NCBI RefSeq assembly: GCF_025938095.1
Contig: NZ_JAPCZF010000010.1
Location: 62,001 to 126,000 of the forward strand
Source: Novosphingobium sp. JCM 18896
Lineage (GTDB): Bacteria; Pseudomonadota; Alphaproteobacteria; Sphingomonadales; Sphingomonadaceae
Length of the DNA: 64,000 nucleotides
Direction: 5' to 3'
In this document: in pieces, positions 6,479-15,749 of the stretch
Numbering within the stretch: the stretch's first letter is position 1
Layout of the letters: every line of letters starts with the position of its first letter
The notes under the pieces: model-generated
What the model was told of the DNA's origin: nothing
Seen by the model: the letters and a program-made list of their open reading frames with translations, nothing else
The model's database searches: none
Made by a program: the position numbers and the translations under genes

Positions 6479-9271
6479 CCCTAGTTTTTCATTAAAGGCA
6501 ATTTTCATCGTCAGATTTGGGGATTGCGCAGGTCGTCCGTAGTAATATCCTTGCGCTTGGTCGCACCCTTGTTCGATCAGCAGCGCCCTCTGGAATTCGT
6601 TTTCGACACCTTCAGCCAAAACTGGTACATTGAGGCTTTTGCCAAGGGCTAGAATTGCCTTGATAATCGCTCTAGCTTCGGGGATTTGCTGCGATTTTAG
6701 CAAAAACGATTTATCGATTTTGATTTTATCAAACGGGAAAGAGTGAAGGGTGTCGAGCGATGAATAGCCCGTCCCGAAGTCGTCCATTGCAATGCTTACC
6801 CCGAGGCCTTTGATCTGCCGGAGAAGGTGGAGAGCCCGCGCCTTGTCGGAAATGATTGCCGTTTCGGTAATTTCAAGTTCCAGCCGCGCCGGCGAAAGAC
6901 CTGTCTCCACGAGCACGCCGCGAATTTGATCGATGAGATCGATCTGTAGCAATTGTACCGCCGACAGGTTGACCGCCACTTTGAGATGCGACGCCCATTC
7001 GCGTGCCTCGAGGCAAGCTTCGCGCAGGACCCAGATGCCGATTGAAAAGATTTCTCCAGTTTCCTCGGCAATGGGAATGAAAACGTCGGGCGAGACCAAT
7101 CCACGTTCGGGATGGTTCCATCGCAGCAGTGCTTCGTAACCGCTGATCGCTCCGGTCTTGAGGTCGTGCTGCGGCTGATAGAGTGCGTACAACTCGCGGT
7201 GCTCAATCGCCTGTCGCAGGTCGTTTGACAGCTGTCGACGCGTACGAGCTACCTCATCCATCTCAGGTTCGTAGTAAGCGACGACCTCGCTCATGCTCGT
7301 CTTGGCACGGTACATGGCGAGATCGGAATTGTTTAGGATCTGCTCCCGGTTGTTTCCGTCATTCGGGAACACAGAGACGCCGATGCTAGCGCCAAGATGG
7401 TAGCGATTCTCGTCGCTTCCCAGTGCCGATGCAAAGCACGTCTCGAGCCTGCCGATGAAGCCGTTAAGTTCGGAACTTTCCTTGAACCGCTTCGCCGCAC
7501 CAAACTCGTCACCTCCGAGCCGCGCTACGATCTCGCCATCGGAAAGCGCGTCGAGCAGCCGTCGCGACAGCAGTTGCAATGCGGCGTCCCCGGCGGCGTG
7601 ACCGCGGGTGTCGTTGATTTCCTTGAATCGATCCAGATCAATGGCCACCACCGCGAGTTTTTGCGAAAAATGGCGCGCCTGATCGATTTCGGCCTCGATC
7701 CACTGATTGAAGCTGGACCGGTTGGGAAGCCCGGTCAGGCTGTCGTGCATCGCCATGTGCGCGATTTTTTTCTCCGATCGGCGGCGCTCGGTAACATCTT
7801 CAAACGTCGACACCCAACCGCCCTCGGCCACAGGCCGGCTGATCATCGATACGACGAGATCGTCGCGATATTCCGCAATTACCGGCGGGAAGGTCGGATC
7901 GGATAAGGCCTGCTTCAATCCGCGTCGAATGTTGTCGATGCGATCCTTCGGAACATCACCATGGAAAGCGGAATTCAGCGCGATGCCGCCGACTTCGTCG
8001 AGCGATATCCCCGGAACACAATCGGCTTCGTTGAGGCCCCAGATCTCTTTGAAGCGCCGATTGACGACGACCAGTCGCTCTTCGGCGTCGAACAGGCAAA
8101 GGCCCTGGTGCATGTTGTCGAGCGCCAGATCGAGATGGGCAGCCATTTCCTGGATCCGGTCCTGATCTTCCTTGAACCGGGTCATGTCGCGAGTAATCTT
8201 GGCGAAGCCTACGTGTTCGCCATTGCTGTTCGCGATACGCTCAATCGCAACGTGTGCCCAGAACCGAGAGCCGTCGCGGCGCATGCGCCAACCCTCGCCA
8301 GTGAACTTTCCAGTGTTCTCCGCGATCGAGAGAGCCCTCGCAGGCAGACCCCGCTCCCGTTCTTCAGGCAAGTAGAACTCGGCCAGTTCCATTCCGACCG
8401 CTTCTTTGGCGGTATAACCTTTCAGGCGTTGGGCGCCCGGATTCCAGTTGGCGACCTTTCCTTCGCGGCTCAGCATGTAAACCGCACAGTCAGTGATGCC
8501 ATTCACCAGGATCGCGAGGTCGCGCTGGCTGGCATGCAGAGCGACGCGTGCCGTGCGGGCCATCGTCAGAATGGAAATGCAAATGGTCAGAAGCGAGATT
8601 GCTCCCCCAGCGACGACCATGGCCATGACGCGTGGCGAGAGAAGGAGCCCCGATTGGGTGTCCAACCGCGCCGGAACCAGGTCGACGCCGGTCATCCCCG
8701 TGAAATGTAATAGAACGACCGAAAGCGTGAGGCAAAGACTGGCGGCCAGGCCACTGCCTTTGCCGTGCCTTTTGAGTGCGAGCATGAAGCCGGGATACAG
8801 CGGTAGAACTGCCAGTATTAGCGATGCTGCAACGTAGCCTGCGTGCCAGTGGATTTCGGCAGGCAGTTCCATCGCGCTCATGCCGAGGTAATGCATCGCT
8901 GCAATGCCGCAGCCTCCGATCACGCTGGCCACTGCGATTCCGGGGCGGTTAGGATAGGCATGGGCGATCGCGAAGCAAATGGCCGTCGCGCTCATCACGA
9001 TCAAAAGGGAGAGAAGGGTCGGCCCGACGTGATAGCCCGCGATAATGCCTGGATCATATCCCAGCAAGGCGACGAAATGGGTAGCCCAGATGCCAAAGCC
9101 GATAATAACGGCTGTCCCGCCGGTCCAGCGCGCGGCGGCCATTCCCGAAAGGTGCCGGGCATGACGCAGTAGCAATACGGTTCCCATTGCCGATATCACA
9201 CAGATCAGCGCTGCCAAGGCGACGAGCGCGTCATCGTGTTTTTCATGGATACAGAGAATTACATCGAGCAC
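6470..9271 (-). CDS. MHYT-PAS-GGDEF-EAL cyclic-di-GMP signalling protein
   Basis: A 933-aa inner-membrane signalling protein. Residues 1-250 hold seven or so TM helices with MHYT repeats (ATHFVALLGY, AAMHYLGMSAM, LLHFTGMTGV), a fold proposed to sense oxygen, CO or NO through copper. Two PAS segments follow (about 245-370 and 375-490). A GGDEF domain comes next with an intact active site (RLGGDEFG), then an EAL domain (YEALLRWNHPERG) with downstream motifs DDFGTGYSSL and KIDKSF. Both catalytic halves look intact, so it may make or break c-di-GMP depending on the signal. It is convergent with the 735-aa gene, and its 5' side faces an IS remnant. Confidence 0.93.
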   Translation of the reverse strand: MLDVILCIHEKHDDALVALAALICVISAMGTVLLLRHARHLSGMAAARWTGGTAVIIGFGIWATHFVALLGYDPGIIAGYHVGPTLLSLLIVMSATAICFAIAHAYPNRPGIAVASVIGGCGIAAMHYLGMSAMELPAEIHWHAGYVAASLILAVLPLYPGFMLALKRHGKGSGLAASLCLTLSVVLLHFTGMTGVDLVPARLDTQSGLLLSPRVMAMVVAGGAISLLTICISILTMARTARVALHASQRDLAILVNGITDCAVYMLSREGKVANWNPGAQRLKGYTAKEAVGMELAEFYLPEERERGLPARALSIAENTGKFTGEGWRMRRDGSRFWAHVAIERIANSNGEHVGFAKITRDMTRFKEDQDRIQEMAAHLDLALDNMHQGLCLFDAEERLVVVNRRFKEIWGLNEADCVPGISLDEVGGIALNSAFHGDVPKDRIDNIRRGLKQALSDPTFPPVIAEYRDDLVVSMISRPVAEGGWVSTFEDVTERRRSEKKIAHMAMHDSLTGLPNRSSFNQWIEAEIDQARHFSQKLAVVAIDLDRFKEINDTRGHAAGDAALQLLSRRLLDALSDGEIVARLGGDEFGAAKRFKESSELNGFIGRLETCFASALGSDENRYHLGASIGVSVFPNDGNNREQILNNSDLAMYRAKTSMSEVVAYYEPEMDEVARTRRQLSNDLRQAIEHRELYALYQPQHDLKTGAISGYEALLRWNHPERGLVSPDVFIPIAEETGEIFSIGIWVLREACLEAREWASHLKVAVNLSAVQLLQIDLIDQIRGVLVETGLSPARLELEITETAIISDKARALHLLRQIKGLGVSIAMDDFGTGYSSLDTLHSFPFDKIKIDKSFLLKSQQIPEARAIIKAILALGKSLNVPVLAEGVENEFQRALLIEQGCDQAQGYYYGRPAQSPNLTMKIAFNEKLGLF

Positions 9272-9369
9272 GGGCTACTCCTTGCTCGTGCAACTAATGC
9301 CTCGAAGGTTAAAAAGGAGATAAGGATAAGAGCCTAGGTGTTCAGTTCCGGCATCTGGTGGATCGGGTT

Positions 9370-9660
9370 TGCAATCTGCCGCTTCGCCGCCTGTCAGGAT
9401 GAAGGCGAGCGGTCGTCCGATGGCATCAGCCAAGCAGTGAAGCTTACTGGTGAACCCGCCCCGCGAGCGGCCAACAGCGCGTCGATGAGTCCCTCTTTCC
9501 CGCCCGCTGCCGAGACGTGAGCGCGGACGGTGGTGCTATCGATGCTGTAGTGGCTGCTGTCTGCCATGATCTAGGCCAGCGTCACGGCCACGGTCTCCCA
9601 GATCCCGGCTTCGCTCCATCGTCGGAACTGGCGATAGATGGTCGTTTGCCGCTGCTCACT
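9370..9660 (-). pseudogene. IS5-family transposase remnant
   Basis: Reading leftward from about 9660, the segments IYRQFRRWSEAGIWETV, SIDSTTVRAHVSAAGG and, after a frame change, GFTSKLHCLADAIGRPLAFI match the IS5 (DDE) transposase pattern. The fragment has an in-frame TAG between the first two segments, a 1-base frameshift after DALLAARG, and lacks both ends of a normal transposase. No terminal inverted repeats were recognised. It is a dead remnant. The rest of 9272-9817 holds no gene I can support. Confidence 0.75.
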
Positions 9661-9817
9661 ACGCATTGGCTTGAACGGCAGCTTTTCGATTTTGCCGATT
9701 GATTCCGAATGTCGTCAAGGTCCAACTGTGCAGCCGTTCGCGCACGATAATTCAGTTAGGCCAAAGGAGCGGCGCACAATCGCTGCTCCCAGCCTGAAAA
9801 GCAAAATCGGGTGCAGT

Positions 9818-10960
9818 TCATCGTGGTAAGCTTGTCACCGCGCGACCAAGCTGAGAGGCTCGTTTGGTGCCGCTCTTCCGATAGCAACGCTGAAGCAAGG
9901 TCTTGACGGTTGCCAGCCCTACCTGGCGATGAGCGGCGACCTCTTCGGCCGATCGGCCTTCCGCCACCAGTATGGCAACATCGGCTTCCGCCGGTGTAAA
10001 TCCATACAGCGCTCGCAAGCGATCAGCTGTGTTGGGAAGGATCTGATCCGGATCGTCGATCAATACGAGAGCATGGGTCAACCCATTCGTCACGAGTGGA
10101 CTGATCGTCAGCCGGTAGGCTGGGCGCCCTGCTGCTCGTTCGACGTGAAGATCCCCGCCGCGCCCACCCGCGTGATGGAGCGCCTCGCCTACCGCACGCG
10201 CTAGGGCGTCGCGCGAAGACGGCGCAACGGCGGATAAACGTTTGCCGGACAACAGCAAGCCATCCTGCCGATCGACGATCGATTCGGCGGCAGGGTTGAC
10301 CAGGATGACCTTGTAGTCAGGCCCGATCGTAATGACAGCGCGTTCCACGTGATCGATGAGCGCCTGCATATGGTTCGCGCGCGTGCGGCCTAGGGAAAGG
10401 GCCTCGTCGACTGCAGCGGCACGGATTAGATGCGGATTGAGAAGGTTGAGGCGCCGGACGTCGTCGGGAGCGAAAGCTTCATCTCGCCAGGCCCGATGCG
10501 TGCCATATGTCAGGAAGCCACCGTCTGGCCGGCGCAACAGTGCACCCGCGCAGTGACCCGTATCGTCACCGAAGCGGCGAATGAAGTCCTGGTAGAAGCG
10601 CGACCGTTCAAATCGATCGCGGCCAGTCAATCCGCCAATGTCGGTGGTGCTGTCATAAATGCCGTGCTCCACCGCAAAATTAGCCCAGACGTCGTCGAGG
10701 TAGATCTGCTGGGCCACATAGGCATCGGTCATCTCGGTAGTGAACCAATTACAGGCGAGGGCGGAGGGCGCGCACCGATCGTCGGTCTTCTGCACCACGC
10801 ACGAACGCGCTCCTGCGCTGCCGGCGATGAGGTCCGGCAAGCGCTTGAACAAGTCTCCCGACGTCGCGCTCTCGTAAATCTCGGCGACAGTATGATGAAG
10901 ATGATCCCGCACAAGACGCTGATTCAATTGAATTGATGCGAAGTCAATTGCCTCGCCCAC
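9818..10960 (-). CDS. LuxR-type transcriptional regulator
   Basis: A 380-aa protein with a C-terminal LuxR/NarL helix-turn-helix (residues about 315-375: GFTPAEADVAILVAEGRSAE, then VGLATVKTLLQRCYRKSG). The long N-terminal region (1-310) appears to contain a PAS-like segment around 200-290 (HVERAVITIGPDYKVILVNP). This layout is common among orphan LuxR regulators in alphaproteobacteria; the signal is unknown. The promoter region 10961-11051 is shared with the divergent outer-membrane barrel gene, which is a plausible target. Confidence 0.8.
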   Translation of the reverse strand: MGEAIDFASIQLNQRLVRDHLHHTVAEIYESATSGDLFKRLPDLIAGSAGARSCVVQKTDDRCAPSALACNWFTTEMTDAYVAQQIYLDDVWANFAVEHGIYDSTTDIGGLTGRDRFERSRFYQDFIRRFGDDTGHCAGALLRRPDGGFLTYGTHRAWRDEAFAPDDVRRLNLLNPHLIRAAAVDEALSLGRTRANHMQALIDHVERAVITIGPDYKVILVNPAAESIVDRQDGLLLSGKRLSAVAPSSRDALARAVGEALHHAGGRGGDLHVERAAGRPAYRLTISPLVTNGLTHALVLIDDPDQILPNTADRLRALYGFTPAEADVAILVAEGRSAEEVAAHRQVGLATVKTLLQRCYRKSGTKRASQLGRAVTSLPR

Positions 10961-11051
10961 GTAATCCGTTTGGTGGACGACGCGGCTGCCTGCTCCGCCT
11001 TATGGGCGCAGCGCACGCTTCACGCGTGACGACAGAATATGGAGGAAGAAT

Positions 11052-11795
11052 ATGGGGAATCTTTTCAAGGCGTCTTTGCTTGCTGCCGCAGTCATCGCGC
11101 CCACCAGCGCCGCTTTCGCCCAGGACTCCGACAAGACCGGCTTCTATGCCAGCGTCAACGCAGGTGTGGCTACGGTCAGCGACGTCGACGTCACCTACTA
11201 TGATGTCGGCGGCACGTTCGGGGGTGCCGGCGCGCAGGACACGGCGTCGGCACGCTTCGATCTCAAGTCAGCTTTCACCGTAGGCGGCACCCTTGGTTAC
11301 GACTTCGGTGCGGTTCGCACCGATATCGAAGTCAGCTATGCGCGCAATAGACTCAACAATCTGACCCTTCGCAGCATCAACGGCGGCGCGGTGCCTGCGC
11401 TTTCGGCTGCTGACCGCCAGGATATCTGCGATTACCTCGAGGCAACGAGCTGCGGTGGCAGCGGCGCGACCTTCAGCGTTCCGGGAAGCCGCGTGCGCCA
11501 GCTCAATGCCATAGCAAACGTCTGGGTGGATCTGCCGATCGGGCCGGTGACGCCCTATGCAGGCGGCGGCGTCGGCGTCGCCGGCTTCGAAGTCGAGGGC
11601 GAAGGTAAGGCCCGTTTCGCTTGGCAGCTTGGCGCCGGTGCAGCGCTGCGCCTTAGCGACCAGATCGAGCTGACCGCCGACTATCGCCACCGCGAAGTGA
11701 ACAAGTTCACCATCGAGTGGGATGCTGTGAGCGGCACCCAGGTGGGCAAGCTGAAGACTGACAGCTTCACGGCAGGCCTTCGCTTCCGCTTCTGA
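11052..11795 (+). CDS. Outer-membrane beta-barrel protein (opacity/OmpX-like)
   Basis: A 247-aa protein with a signal peptide (residues 1-23, cleavage after SAAFA), alternating beta-strand pattern and a C-terminal Phe (GLRFRF), all typical of small outer-membrane barrels. A loop with two Cys (QDICDYLEATSCGG) could form a surface disulfide. The ATG at 11052 has GGAGGAAG just upstream. It is followed at once by a strong hairpin terminator, so it is monocistronic. It is divergent from a LuxR-type regulator. Ligand or role unknown. Confidence 0.85.
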   Translation: MGNLFKASLLAAAVIAPTSAAFAQDSDKTGFYASVNAGVATVSDVDVTYYDVGGTFGGAGAQDTASARFDLKSAFTVGGTLGYDFGAVRTDIEVSYARNRLNNLTLRSINGGAVPALSAADRQDICDYLEATSCGGSGATFSVPGSRVRQLNAIANVWVDLPIGPVTPYAGGGVGVAGFEVEGEGKARFAWQLGAGAALRLSDQIELTADYRHREVNKFTIEWDAVSGTQVGKLKTDSFTAGLRFRF

Positions 11796-11816
11796 TCCTG
11801 GTATCGAAGCGACCCA

Positions 11817-11845
11817 GTGGCGCGCTGCGGGCTACGGCGCGCCAC
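11817..11845 (+). terminator. Hairpin terminator after the barrel gene
   Basis: Perfect 9-bp arms (GTGGCGCGC and GCGCGCCAC) flank an 11-base loop, 21 bases after the stop codon. The T-tract is weak, but position and stability support termination. Confidence 0.7.
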
Positions 11846-12076
11846 TACCCCCTTCGCTCGGTTCGTATCGTTGCGCCGAGGTTTCGCTGGCAATTGCACA
11901 ATCGACGAACGGGGATGATCGGGCCTAGGGAGCTGGCGCTTTCATCCGCTCACTCTGCCCGGGCCGAGGCACGTGTCGTCCTCAGCATCGGCATCCCGCC
12001 TGCCCCAGTTATCGATCTTTCGCAGCTAGCGCGAAAGGCGGCTTTCTAATGCCGGCCATTCCCGCTAAAAAGAGAA

Positions 12077-12094
12077 CCCCGCGAAAACGCGGGG
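12077..12094. terminator. Short perfect GC hairpin
   Basis: Arms CCCCGCG and CGCGGGG with an AAAA loop. It stands alone in the intergenic region with no U-tract. It could terminate an untranslated transcript or be a remnant. Confidence 0.4.
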
Positions 12095-12577
12095 CGAAGG
12101 ATGCTGCTAGGGTTCTGTTCTTGAGTCGCACCGCCATGCGGGGGGTCGTTTGGTGGGGCGGCGATGCGCTGTGCCCTTATCTGTGAGACATGCGCCTCAT
12201 ACAATTGCGCTAGCTATTCCCATTGACCAGCACACCGCTCGCGGGGGGCGGCTCATCCGAATGGTCGTTCATTCGTTGTCTGGTGTTGGATTGCGACCAC
12301 AGCGCATAGCTCTAGCGGTACGGGACCGGTTATTGCCAACTCGGGCAGGAAGTTACCGTCCTACCTACCGATTGTTAGCCTTCGACAGTGCTGCTACACG
12401 GGACCTAAAGGACGATAAACGCCGTCGCTCGTCCAGATAGCCCCGCATGGTCATTTGCTACCCAATAAACTCCCGGAGCAAATAATCTGAATTTGCTGTT
12501 TGCTGCTGCGACCTGATTGCTCCGTCACTCCGGGCGCACTCATGATCGTTCGACTGACGTATTTCTCCGCCGCATGC

Positions 12578-12602
12578 GGAACGGGCGCGATTCCTTGGCG
12601 TT
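12578..12602 (+). promoter_or_regulatory. EcfG-type general stress promoter
   Basis: GGAAC at 12578-12582 and CGTT at 12599-12602 are separated by 16 bases, which matches the alphaproteobacterial EcfG consensus. The predicted transcription start lies about 25 bases before the ATG at 12634, leaving room for the RBS GAGGAAG. The downstream DUF2383 gene belongs to a family typical of stress regulons. Confidence 0.65.
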
Positions 12603-12633
12603 CAAAGGGCTCCCCCAACGCGAGGAAGACCTC

Positions 12634-13086
12634 ATGACGGCAAATGACAAGGACGTGACGGCGCTCAACACGCTGATCGCAACGCTTTTGGACAGCATCG
12701 ACGGCTATCAGAAATCCGCCGGTGATATCGACAACCAGGCGCTCGCCCACAAGTTCAACGCCCGCGCCCGCGAACGCCAGTCGGCGGTAACCAAGCTGCA
12801 GGCTGCGGTCGCGGCCGCGGGCGGGAGGCCTGAGGACGATGGCACGCTGCTCGGCGGGGCGCACCGCGTTTTCCAGAGCCTGAAGGAAACCGTCATGGGC
12901 CGCGACGACAAGGCGATCGTTTCCGAGATCGAGCGCGGCGAGGATTATCTCAAGGGTAAGTTCGAGACGATCCTGGCCGAAGGTGACCTCTCGCCCGCAG
13001 CCCGTACGGCGGCCGACGAAGCCTGGCAGTCGGTCAAGGCCGGTCACGACGAAATGAGCGCGCTCAAGCAATCGATGGGTGCGTAA
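12634..13086 (+). CDS. PA2169-family four-helix-bundle protein (DUF2383)
   Basis: A 150-aa all-helical protein of the DUF2383/PA2169 family (TALNTLIATLLDSIDGYQKS near the start; VMGRDDKAIVSEIERGEDYL in the middle). Members have a ferritin-like helical bundle and appear in general stress regulons; the biochemical role is not established. The ATG at 12634 follows GAGGAAG; an upstream in-frame start would place the N-terminus inside the promoter. It is preceded by an EcfG-type promoter and followed by a 13-bp hairpin terminator. Confidence 0.85.
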   Translation: MTANDKDVTALNTLIATLLDSIDGYQKSAGDIDNQALAHKFNARARERQSAVTKLQAAVAAAGGRPEDDGTLLGGAHRVFQSLKETVMGRDDKAIVSEIERGEDYLKGKFETILAEGDLSPAARTAADEAWQSVKAGHDEMSALKQSMGA

Positions 13087-13093
13087 CGCTCAC

Positions 13094-13123
13094 AAGGTCC
13101 GGGCCCGTCTGGGCTCGGACCTT
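13094..13123 (+). terminator. Hairpin terminator after the DUF2383 gene
   Basis: Arms of 13 bases (13094-13106 and 13111-13123, one G-U pair) with loop GTCT start 8 bases after the stop. This separates the DUF2383 gene from the PRC-barrel gene at transcript level. Confidence 0.75.
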
Positions 13124-13155
13124 AGCGATCTGCGCTGTTGAGAATTGGAGGGATA

Positions 13156-13503
13156 ATGCCGGAAGCCGCAAGACAGCTCGTCGAGGCTGAGATCTCAGAG
13201 CTCGATGTCCGGTCGCGTGATGGTGACAAGCTCGGCCATGTCAAATCGATGCTCGTCGACAAGGCTAGCGGGCAAGCGGTCTATGCCATCCTTAGCCTGG
13301 GCGGTTTCCTGGGCCTCAACAAGAGCTATTACCCCGTACCATTTCAGGTACTAGCTTATGGCGTTGCCGAAGACGATTACGTGCTGACGCTTGATCGACG
13401 CCTCCTTGAAGGGGGGCCGAGTTGGTCGAACAATCCGCCGGATTTCGACCAGGCCTACGCGGACCGCGTCACGAGCTACTATAGCTCCGCGCCGCAGTTC
13501 TGA
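13156..13503 (+). CDS. PRC-barrel domain protein
   Basis: A 115-aa protein whose residues about 10-80 follow the PRC-barrel pattern (LDVRSRDGDKLGHVKSMLVD, GQAVYAILSLGGFLGL, YYPVPFQVL). The family includes RimM-type RNA-binding and membrane-surface stress proteins; bacterial stand-alone members are often stress induced. GGAGG precedes the ATG at 13156. Nine bases separate it from the downstream antiporter, so the two are probably co-transcribed. Confidence 0.85.
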   Translation: MPEAARQLVEAEISELDVRSRDGDKLGHVKSMLVDKASGQAVYAILSLGGFLGLNKSYYPVPFQVLAYGVAEDDYVLTLDRRLLEGGPSWSNNPPDFDQAYADRVTSYYSSAPQF

Positions 13504-13512
13504 CCGCTGGGC

Positions 13513-14826
13513 ATGCTTGGCTTGGTCGCGCCCGAGCCTTACATTCTTTGGCTAACAGGGGCCGGCCTGCTCATTGCCCTGGTGGCGTGGCTGCCTCTGG
13601 CTCTTAAGCGCCGGCCGCTTTCACTGCCGATGATCTGCATCGCGATCGGTGCCGGCATCTTCTCGCTGTCGGATGTCTCGTTGCGGCCCTTGCCGCAGGC
13701 CTATCCGCAGGTCGCCGAGCGACTTACCGAATTCGTCGTCATCATCGCGCTCATGGGCGCTGGATTGAAGCTTGACCGTCCGTTCGCTTGGCGCAGGTGG
13801 GGCGTGACGTGGCGGCTCCTCATCGTCGCGATGCCGCTCAGCATCGGTGCCATCACGCTCCTGGGTGGCCTCGCGCTTGGCCTTGCCTGGACCGCGGCGC
13901 TGCTGCTCGGCGCGAGCTTGGCACCGACCGATCCCGTTCTCGCCGCAGACGTTCAGGTGGGGCCGCCGAGGACCGGCGAAGAAGACGAAGTTCGTTTCGG
14001 CCTGACCTCGGAAGCCGGTTTCAACGACGGCTTTGCCTTTCCCTTCGTCAATCTCGCGATCGCACTCGGATTGTCAGCGGCAAGCGGCAAGCCGTGGCTG
14101 CAGGAATGGGTCCTTCACAGCGTGCTCTGGGAGGTGGCAGCCGGGGTCGGGCTCGGTTGGCTCATCGGCAGGCTGTTCGGCTGGCTGACCTTCAAGGTGC
14201 CTGCAGAAACCAAGCTTGCGAAGACCGGGGACGGCCTCATCGCGATCTCGGCCACCTTCGTGTCTTATGGCGTCACCGAGATCCTCAATTGCTACGGCTT
14301 CCTCGCGGTGTTCGTCACGGCGCTCGCGCTTCGCCGATCGCACCGTGATCACGACTTCAATTACGAGATGCACGCGATCACCGAGCAGGTCGAGCGGCTG
14401 GCGATGATGGTGGTGCTCATCCTGTTTGGCGGCGCCATCGTCGGCGGCCTGCTGCGGCCGCTTCGCTGGGAAGATTGGCTTGTAGCAGGGGGCATCATTC
14501 TCGTCGTTCGGCCGGTCGCCGGAATGGTTGCGCTGACGGGTCTGCGAGCCTCACTTCGGGAAAGGCTGATGCTGGCCTTCTTCGGCATTCGCGGGGTGGG
14601 ATCCTTCTACTATCTCGCCTATGCCATCAATCACTCTGAGGTGACGGAGGCGTCGCGGCTCTGGGCGATCGTCGGCCTCGTTTGCCTGCTGTCGGTCCTT
14701 CTGCATGGGCTGACCGTTACGCCGCTGATGCGCTCGCTCGACCGTAGCCGGGGACGCGATCCCGACGAGGTTGAGGCACCGCCGCCCGGTCTCCAGGGGC
14801 CAGCAGATGAGCAAACGCGGCGCTGA
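13513..14826 (+). CDS. Cation:proton antiporter (CPA1/NhaP type)
   Basis: A 437-aa integral membrane protein with about 12 hydrophobic segments. The segment LAPTDPVLAADVQVG matches the conserved TDP motif region of CPA1 antiporters, and SEAGFNDGFAFPFVNLA the conserved ND-type ion-binding helix. It should exchange Na+ or K+ for protons across the inner membrane. The polar C-terminal tail is short. It follows the PRC-barrel gene closely. Confidence 0.85.
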   Translation: MLGLVAPEPYILWLTGAGLLIALVAWLPLALKRRPLSLPMICIAIGAGIFSLSDVSLRPLPQAYPQVAERLTEFVVIIALMGAGLKLDRPFAWRRWGVTWRLLIVAMPLSIGAITLLGGLALGLAWTAALLLGASLAPTDPVLAADVQVGPPRTGEEDEVRFGLTSEAGFNDGFAFPFVNLAIALGLSAASGKPWLQEWVLHSVLWEVAAGVGLGWLIGRLFGWLTFKVPAETKLAKTGDGLIAISATFVSYGVTEILNCYGFLAVFVTALALRRSHRDHDFNYEMHAITEQVERLAMMVVLILFGGAIVGGLLRPLRWEDWLVAGGIILVVRPVAGMVALTGLRASLRERLMLAFFGIRGVGSFYYLAYAINHSEVTEASRLWAIVGLVCLLSVLLHGLTVTPLMRSLDRSRGRDPDEVEAPPPGLQGPADEQTRR

Positions 14827-14931
14827 ATGCGACCTCGATAGTCACTGGCGACCCTCGATCGTGTCCCGGTCCGTGCGCGATCCTACATGGTCGCTGCCAC
14901 TAGTGGGCTTGACGAATCTCTCGACTCAAGA

Positions 14932-14946
14932 GAACATAATGAGAAC
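14932..14946 (+). promoter_or_regulatory. LexA (SOS) box upstream of imuA
   Basis: GAAC at 14932-14935 and GAAC at 14943-14946 are separated by exactly 7 bases, the alphaproteobacterial LexA consensus GAAC-N7-GAAC. A TTGACG -35-like element at 14909-14914 puts the box over the -10 region, ideal for repression. The imuA start is 18 bases downstream. Confidence 0.85.
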
Positions 14947-14963
14947 GAACGAGTCGTTATCCC

Positions 14964-15749
14964 ATGAACACATCCGCCCTCCCTCGGCCCTCGGCCGATC
15001 TATCTGCTTTGCGCGAACAAGTCGCGAGCTGCCCTCGGGCGCCGCGCACCGTTTTGCCGTTCGGCATTGCGGCGCTCGACGATATTCTCGCCGATGGCGG
15101 CCTAAACGGCGCGGGTCTCCACGAGATCGCCGGCCAGTCCGCCACGCTCAACGATGACGCTGCAACCACGCTGTTTGCCGCAGGTATCGCTGCTCGCTTC
15201 GCTTCTGAACGCGGTGCAGACGTGCTGTGGGCGGCGACCACCTTCGACCTCTATGCGCCGGGTCTCGAGCAAGCCGGTCTCGCGCCTGATCGCGTGCTCT
15301 ATGGCGAAGGAAGAAAGGATCGCGACGTTCTGGCCATGGCCGAAGATGCGCTGCGCTATGGTACGCTTGCTTGCGTCGTGGCCGAAGTCAAAGCCGCCGA
15401 CATGACGGCGACGCGCCGGCTCCAGCTCGCGGCGTCTGACAGCGACACCCCGATCCTGCTCTACCGACGGCACCGGTCAAGAGGGCGCTGCCCGATGACC
15501 GCCCCGTCGGCGGCCATGACGCGCTGGCGGATCGGCTGTCTTGCATCCGAGCGTCCGCCCTGGGCCGGGCTTGGACGACCACGCTGGCAGATTGAGCTCG
15601 TGCGCCAGCGTAATGGCAAATTCTTCACACTCGAACTGGAGGCGTGCGATGCACAGGGTCGCCTCGCTCTTCCTGCCGCACCTGGAAATCGAACGGCATC
15701 GCCGCGCTCGACGGTCGCGACGGAACGAGCGGTCACTCACGCCGCTTGA
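14964..15749 (+). CDS. imuA: ImuA, SulA/RecA-like SOS mutagenesis accessory protein
   Basis: A 261-aa RecA-like protein (residues about 25-190: PFGIAALDDILADGGLNGAG, LHEIAGQ, GADVLWAATTFDLYAPGL). It lacks a full Walker A, as usual for ImuA. With ImuB and DnaE2 it forms the SOS-induced mutasome for error-prone translesion synthesis. It overlaps imuB by about 100 bases and is controlled by a LexA box. The C-terminal ~60 residues fall in the overlap and look low-complexity. Confidence 0.92.
   Translation: MNTSALPRPSADLSALREQVASCPRAPRTVLPFGIAALDDILADGGLNGAGLHEIAGQSATLNDDAATTLFAAGIAARFASERGADVLWAATTFDLYAPGLEQAGLAPDRVLYGEGRKDRDVLAMAEDALRYGTLACVVAEVKAADMTATRRLQLAASDSDTPILLYRRHRSRGRCPMTAPSAAMTRWRIGCLASERPPWAGLGRPRWQIELVRQRNGKFFTLELEACDAQGRLALPAAPGNRTASPRSTVATERAVTHAA

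Larger units (their letters stand above)
11846..12633. other. Gene-poor region with a hairpin and a stress-type promoter
   Basis: No open frame here looks like a real gene; a frame at 12150-12440 has no RBS and atypical composition. The region holds a short perfect hairpin at 12077-12094 and a GGAAC-N16-CGTT promoter at 12578-12602 serving the gene at 12634. Confidence 0.5.

Noticed and set aside
12150-12440. A 96-codon frame in the gene-poor region
   Set aside because: No RBS, odd composition and no features; the stretch looks intergenic.
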